Assembly (NCBI GenBank): GCA_019055375.1
Contig: JAHQIW010004438.1
Coordinates: forward strand, 186,001 to 250,000
Length of the DNA: 64,000 nt
Origin: Parelaphostrongylus tenuis
Lineage: Eukaryota > Nematoda > Chromadorea > Rhabditida > Metastrongylidae
Direction: 5' to 3'
In this document: piece by piece, positions 59,699-64,000 of the stretch
Layout of the letters: every line of letters starts with the position of its first letter
Numbering within the stretch: position 1 is the stretch's first letter
Notes under the pieces: generated by a model
Told to the model about the DNA's origin: nothing
The model's input: only the letters and a program-made list of their open reading frames with translations
The model's database searches: none
Position numbers and translations under genes: made by a program

Positions 59699-60378
59699 TC
59701 ATAAGTTATGGCACTATAGCAATAAACACCAAATTTGATGATATTATGAATTACTGGCAATCGTTGGATAGTCCCAATCTGTTTTATCAAAAAACACTTG
59801 TATTTCGTTCTCGAAGTAGTTAGCTTGACGTCCGAACTTTATGGCGGATTTATTTGGCAATGTCAAACAAAAAAAATTTATGCCTAATGAACGATAGAGC
59901 AAAGTCTCCTCTTCAAGTTTTGTACAGAAAACCTAGAAATTTCTTCAGAAAGGGGAAAAATTCTAAATAAGTGACGTTGTGGGCAGCAATTTTAAATATC
60001 ATCTCGAAAAAGTGCGCCATTCAAAAGCCGCGCGATTTTCTTTACTAATTAAAAACTTCTCTCCACTTTTAGAAAAGATCTCTGGGTTTGTTGTATAATA
60101 AGTGTGGTGAAGACTTGGACCTATCGTTCTTTAGGGACAAGGATTTTTTTTGCCACACATGACCATTTAAACCTGCTGCAATGTTCAAGCAAAGCTAACT
60201 ACTTCGAGTGCAAAACATCTCTTTATTTTGGCTTTAACAGCACTCTGTATAGACCATTTCAAAAACAAATTCAGTATCGAAATTGTCGAGATTCAGGCTG
60301 TCGAATGACTACCATTAATCCATGTATATTATTGAATTGGTGCTTATCACTCTAGTGCTAAAACTTATGTAATCACCT
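59699..60378. mobile_element. MITE, same terminal-repeat family, about 680 bp
   Basis: Left CATAAGTTATGGCACTATAG then CAATAAACACCAAATTT; right inward ACATAAGTTTTAGCACTAGA then GTGATAAGCACC. The internal part differs from the 570-bp copies, so this is a sub-family. A partial end also occurs at 9758-9805. Confidence 0.65.
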
Positions 60379-62086
60379 AATATTGTGGAGTAATAGATTG
60401 AAATAGCAATTTGACTGTGAATGCTGAGGGATGTCAGTGGTATTGCAGTTATGGATTAAGGATATTGCTGGTTTGGGGTTTGATTCCTACATGAAGACTA
60501 CGGGTTTTCAAGTAAAAAGCAACGATTATCCGGACTAAGCAGCTCAAACAGGAAACTTATATGCTCCAAAAAAATTGGTCATCCCCGTATATTCCTCTCA
60601 ACACACACAAAATTAATTCTGTCCACAACTGAACTTAGGCCCATCACAGTGTGAATTGGATATTGCCAAATTGAGTCTTTTACTAGCAGAATGGGCGATT
60701 TTATGACATTAAGATGGATTCAATCACAATTAATTCTTTTGAAAGGGTACCGCACCATATATATTCACAAAGCTGGGATCCAAATTAAAGATATAGATGT
60801 ACGTAATGGTGAAGAGCTTGGACTTTTTAAACGACGGTATTGATCAAGTTTAGTTTACTCAGAAGGTGACGAATTTATTATCCCAGCAATGTGTTGTTTG
60901 TAGAAAACGATTTTCAGGAGGGTCGCGCGTAGTTTGGGCTCGTCATATCCATTCGATGGAAATGAATTCGAACTTTTGTGCAAGGGGCAGATAAAAAAAA
61001 ACTTCACGAATTGCTATGATTTATATGAACAACAACTCCAATATCCAAAACAAATCAGAGGTTACAAAACAACAACAAAGAAAAATCTATAACAAAGTTC
61101 ATTCAAATAACTATTTTCTGGGCCCTAGAATTTCTTCCACGAGGGTCTGTCACAATGAGTTGTGCTATAAAAAATCTAGAAAAAAGAAGGAAAAAAGGGA
61201 TTAGAAGCTTCGGAACGATATCAACATGATACCAATGACTCGTGTATACTGCTATTTCCTTTTGAACGACTCGCATGGCACAGGAAAATTAGGAAAAATC
61301 TTCCAAGAAAATGTGCATGGCATGCAGCAAAGACTACAAAACAAAACGAAAGAAGAAAACTTCACTTTGCATGATATATTTTAAAAAAAAAACATAGGAA
61401 GAAAAAACCATCCAGTGTGATTTGACGATGTGGGAAATTTTCAGTGAGAGAAGAAGAATTGAGGAAATAAAGAAGGAAATGAAAGAAGCAACTTGAGGAA
61501 ATGCGGATAATAGACTAAGGGACAACGATTCACAAAAAAGAAGTTGTTTCCAGATCAGAAATCGAGCAAAATCATTTGTAAAATTGGAAAAAAGGATAAA
61601 ATGTAATGTAGAAGGATGTGATAGACTGAATTCTCTTCATTTGTTTGTTTCTGTTCATTTCTTTCTTCTATTCATTCTGAGCAATCGATTGGTTGATGCT
61701 TCTCAGTGTAATGTCATCCATCAGTATGGATCTTTCTTCCAATTTATTTTCACTAGAAGGCAAATTTATTTGATAAGCTGGGAATAAATCTAAGTAATGT
61801 TCACTCGCATTTTTTTTCTATTATCATAATTTATGTACCTCCATAACATTTTAAACTTACAGAGATTAAAATCCGAAAATAACTGCCGATTCTGAATGTT
61901 ATTCGGCATTCAATAAAGCACTTATTAATACGAATAAAAGAGGAAAAAGTAAAAGAAAAAACAAAGGAAAAATTGAAGCACACTCTGCGATTAATTTCTA
62001 TGTTTATATCAGTCCATATTTCTGAACAGCAAATAATTGTTCTATATTGTGAAAGACTTTTGAGCGTTTTCGAAATTTTGTATGTC

Positions 62087-62134
62087 AGTGGCTCACGTAC
62101 GTTTCGGCGGTCTCGCCTGTCTCATCAGAGCCAC
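62087..62134 (-). ncRNA. decayed hammerhead ribozyme copy
   Basis: On the - strand: stem I GTGGCT/AGCCAC, core CTGATGA, stem II GACAG/CCGCC with two A-C mismatches that look like G-to-A changes, core GAAAC, short stem III ACGTACGT. The cleavage position is G, which is not permitted (H required), so it is probably inactive. Upstream it shares the leader CTA-TTAGTAGGG...GGTGTGTGG with the other copies. Confidence 0.55.
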
Positions 62135-62469
62135 ACACCTCAACAGTCAACCCTATTAGTAGGGAAGGGAAAACACAGAATAATGAGACAAAGCAAAGTG
62201 AAATGTCGCTTGAGTCTTTTACAGTCGATGACATGCTGTTGTCTTTTACTATATAGATGTTTACTTTCAATCGACCGCTTTTTTTAGCCTCGTTCTATAA
62301 CTTAAATTTATTTTGAAGTACTTTCAGCCTTTGTGGGTTTTGTATGTCAAAGGCTTACGTGATAGTGACAGTGACTTTTTTGATACTGACAGTGGCTTAT
62401 GTGACACTGACACTCTCGGATTATATTGTTTCAAAACTAGGTACCAAAAACAGTCGATTGAAGGGCAGT

Positions 62470-62885
62470 ATAAAAAATCCTTGACACCCGCAAAAAATTC
62501 AAATTTTATGTTTGTTTCACACACTGTCGGTATTTGTAACTTCATGGGAATATTTCAGGAATAATTCAATAAGAATAAGAGCCTACCATGCATTGATGGG
62601 AAAGTAACCGAAATCGATTCGTCGAAAGCGCAGGTTTTTTTTTTGTTTCAGAAATACAATGCCAAACCTCACACAGCAAAGAAGGCTGAAGAAAAGTTTG
62701 ATGAATTGGAGAATTGGAGGAAGTCGAGGTCTTGCCACATAGAGCATACAGTCCAAAGGCTGCGCCGTCCGATTATGGTCCTGTTTCCGCTCAATGAAAT
62801 ATTTCATTCAAGACATTTGATTAAGTTGAAGAGGCATGTCAAGAGTTTTTCGATCCAAAGCCCAAGGTATGGCGATTTCGAGTAG
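62470..62885 (+). mobile_element. mariner relic, right end missing
   Basis: Starts with AATCCTTGACACCCGCAAAA, related to TTCCTCAATACCCGCGAAAA in 16507-17273, and contains KYNAKPHTAKKAEEKFDEL and HLIKLKRHVKSF of the same transposase. No terminal repeat is visible on the right. Confidence 0.68.
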
Positions 62886-62959
62886 ATCCGACTTTATTCT
62901 AACCATTTATCAGTCGATAATGGCTTCTTTCATAATCCAGCTCATACACGAGGTTGATA

Positions 62960-63000
62960 GGTTTTGGTTAACATTTCGACGTCTTCGTCTTCTTCAGAGC
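62960..63000 (-). repeat. hammerhead-like or palindromic repeat motif
   Basis: On the - strand TTGG-CT-CTGAAGAA-GACGAAGACGTC-GAAATGTTA-ACCAA. It resembles a hammerhead (CTGAAGA ... GAAA ... GUUA) with stem II GACG/CGTC, but one extra A sits between the core and stem II. A related + strand copy, GGCTCTGGAGAAGACAC...GTCGAAACC, is at 63164-63200, and weaker ones lie at 6170-6220 and 52346-52392. Confidence 0.35.
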
Positions 63001-64000
63001 CAATTACTCAAAACGAGTGTCCACAGTTGTTCGCTCTCGCCGCAGATCTTCCTCTTCGCCGTTGTTTGTGTCGAATCCTCTTTTATGGAGCGCCACTCAA
63101 ACTGGAGCGACAACGAAGGGGAAGATCTATAACGAGGACGAAGAACTGTGAATAATCGACGCGAGTCAACGGCTCTGGAGAAGACACAGATGTCGAAACC
63201 TCTATCGAATAAACTCATTTACTAGCTCGTGTACTAGCTAAATCATAAAATAAGTAGTTATTACCATCGTTACTAGTATATCTTCATAGTGAAACGTATC
63301 AAACTTAATGATTTGAATGAAAAAAAGTTGTGCAAAAAATAGTGCGTATAAAATAGATCTGAGAGCCTATCAGCCTGAGAAAAAACATCAGGGAAATATG
63401 AAATACGTTTTTACATAAAACGTGTCTTTTATTTCATCTAAACTCCCTTTGTAGATCAGCGAAGACAAGAAGATAGAAAAGGAAAGAGAGCACACCACAC
63501 AGTCACATAGGGACAAAGAGAAGATAACAGAGTAAGGGAGGAATGATGGGATAACCGCGTTTGTAAAAATGTCCGGACAGCCCTAGAACATTTAGGCAGA
63601 TGAGTTTTCTGAGAAAAACTTCAATGAACGAAATGTTTAGCGAAAAAACTCAGGTATCAAGCCTGCAGACGTCATTGGATAATTAATGATCGAAATGTTC
63701 CAGATATGTTTAATTTTTCTAGATGATTGACTTCTAAGACCATAAAAAAGTTATTTATCATACTGTTGATATCAGAAGACATGCTTCGCTCAATAACATC
63801 ATGTTTTACAAATATAGTAAAAATTTCACCAAAGCAAAAAAAACTGAGATACGTTCCGTCTGTAGAGAAATAGATTGTCGATAACGAACACAACTGGGGT
63901 AAAACTGGGATTCTTGTGAAGTAGTGGTGAAAATGAGCTGCTACCCAAAGTTAGTAGAAAATGTATCGAATGATGCCGTTACCTTGTAAATCCTCTCTAA

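Larger units (their letters stand above)
58610..64000. other. 5' flank of shl-1, repeats only
   Basis: Would contain the shl-1 promoter and outron. Recognisable content is a MITE (59699), a decayed hammerhead repeat (62087), a mariner relic (62470) and the CTGAAGAAGACG motif pair (62960, 63164). No exon recognised. Confidence 0.5.

Overview
The window is eukaryotic. It is AT-rich and intron-rich, with most coding exons 43-306 nt long, frequent T-rich/CAG or TAG acceptors, and dense small mobile elements. Protein features (a Shal/Kv4 potassium channel whose N- and C-terminal motifs read like nematode/fly Shal, and a DB-module cysteine-rich secreted protein, a family known from nematodes) point to a nematode. 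The mariner relatives, long introns and tRNA-derived SINEs suggest a clade V strongylid such as a hookworm relative; that last step is inference. Almost all ORFs of 60-150 aa in the window are chance ORFs; I built the genes exon by exon from homology, splice sites and reading phase.

Layout: (1) 1-8.8 kb holds no secure gene, only one possible terminal exon on the + strand (3601-3793) plus repeats. (2) 8.9-24.8 kb is a + strand gene in nine phase-compatible exons. It encodes a signal peptide, a cysteine-rich N-terminal patch, a Ser/Pro/Thr-rich middle and a complete 12-cysteine DB module ending at a TGA at 24818-24820. (3) 24.8-31.0 kb is intergenic, with SINEs, mariner relics, TA repeats and a well-formed hammerhead-ribozyme motif at 29574-29622. 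(4) 31.05-58.6 kb is a - strand Kv4/Shal channel gene (shl-1 orthologue) in 15 exons, from the KChIP-binding N-terminus (58594) to a TAA at 31053-31051. Its first intron is about 16.6 kb. (5) 58.6-64 kb lies upstream of the channel gene and shows only repeats.

The channel gene can be read from start to stop, but three of its 15 exons carry a frame-breaking indel, each inside a mononucleotide or dinucleotide run (39016-39022, 35101-35105, 33327-33334). The intact gene structure around them suggests sequence/assembly errors more than gene death, but this must be checked. Intron 2 uses a GC donor.

The two genes converge: the + strand DB gene ends at 24.8 kb and the - strand channel gene ends at 31.05 kb. 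The remaining sequence is built largely from dispersed repeats: a tRNA-headed SINE (about 270 bp, nine copies found), at least two mariner lineages with deletion derivatives, a MITE family with long terminal inverted repeats, five fold-back (long inverted repeat) elements, a hammerhead-bearing repeat family and a tRNA-like family. Boundaries of repeats are approximate because I could only align by eye.
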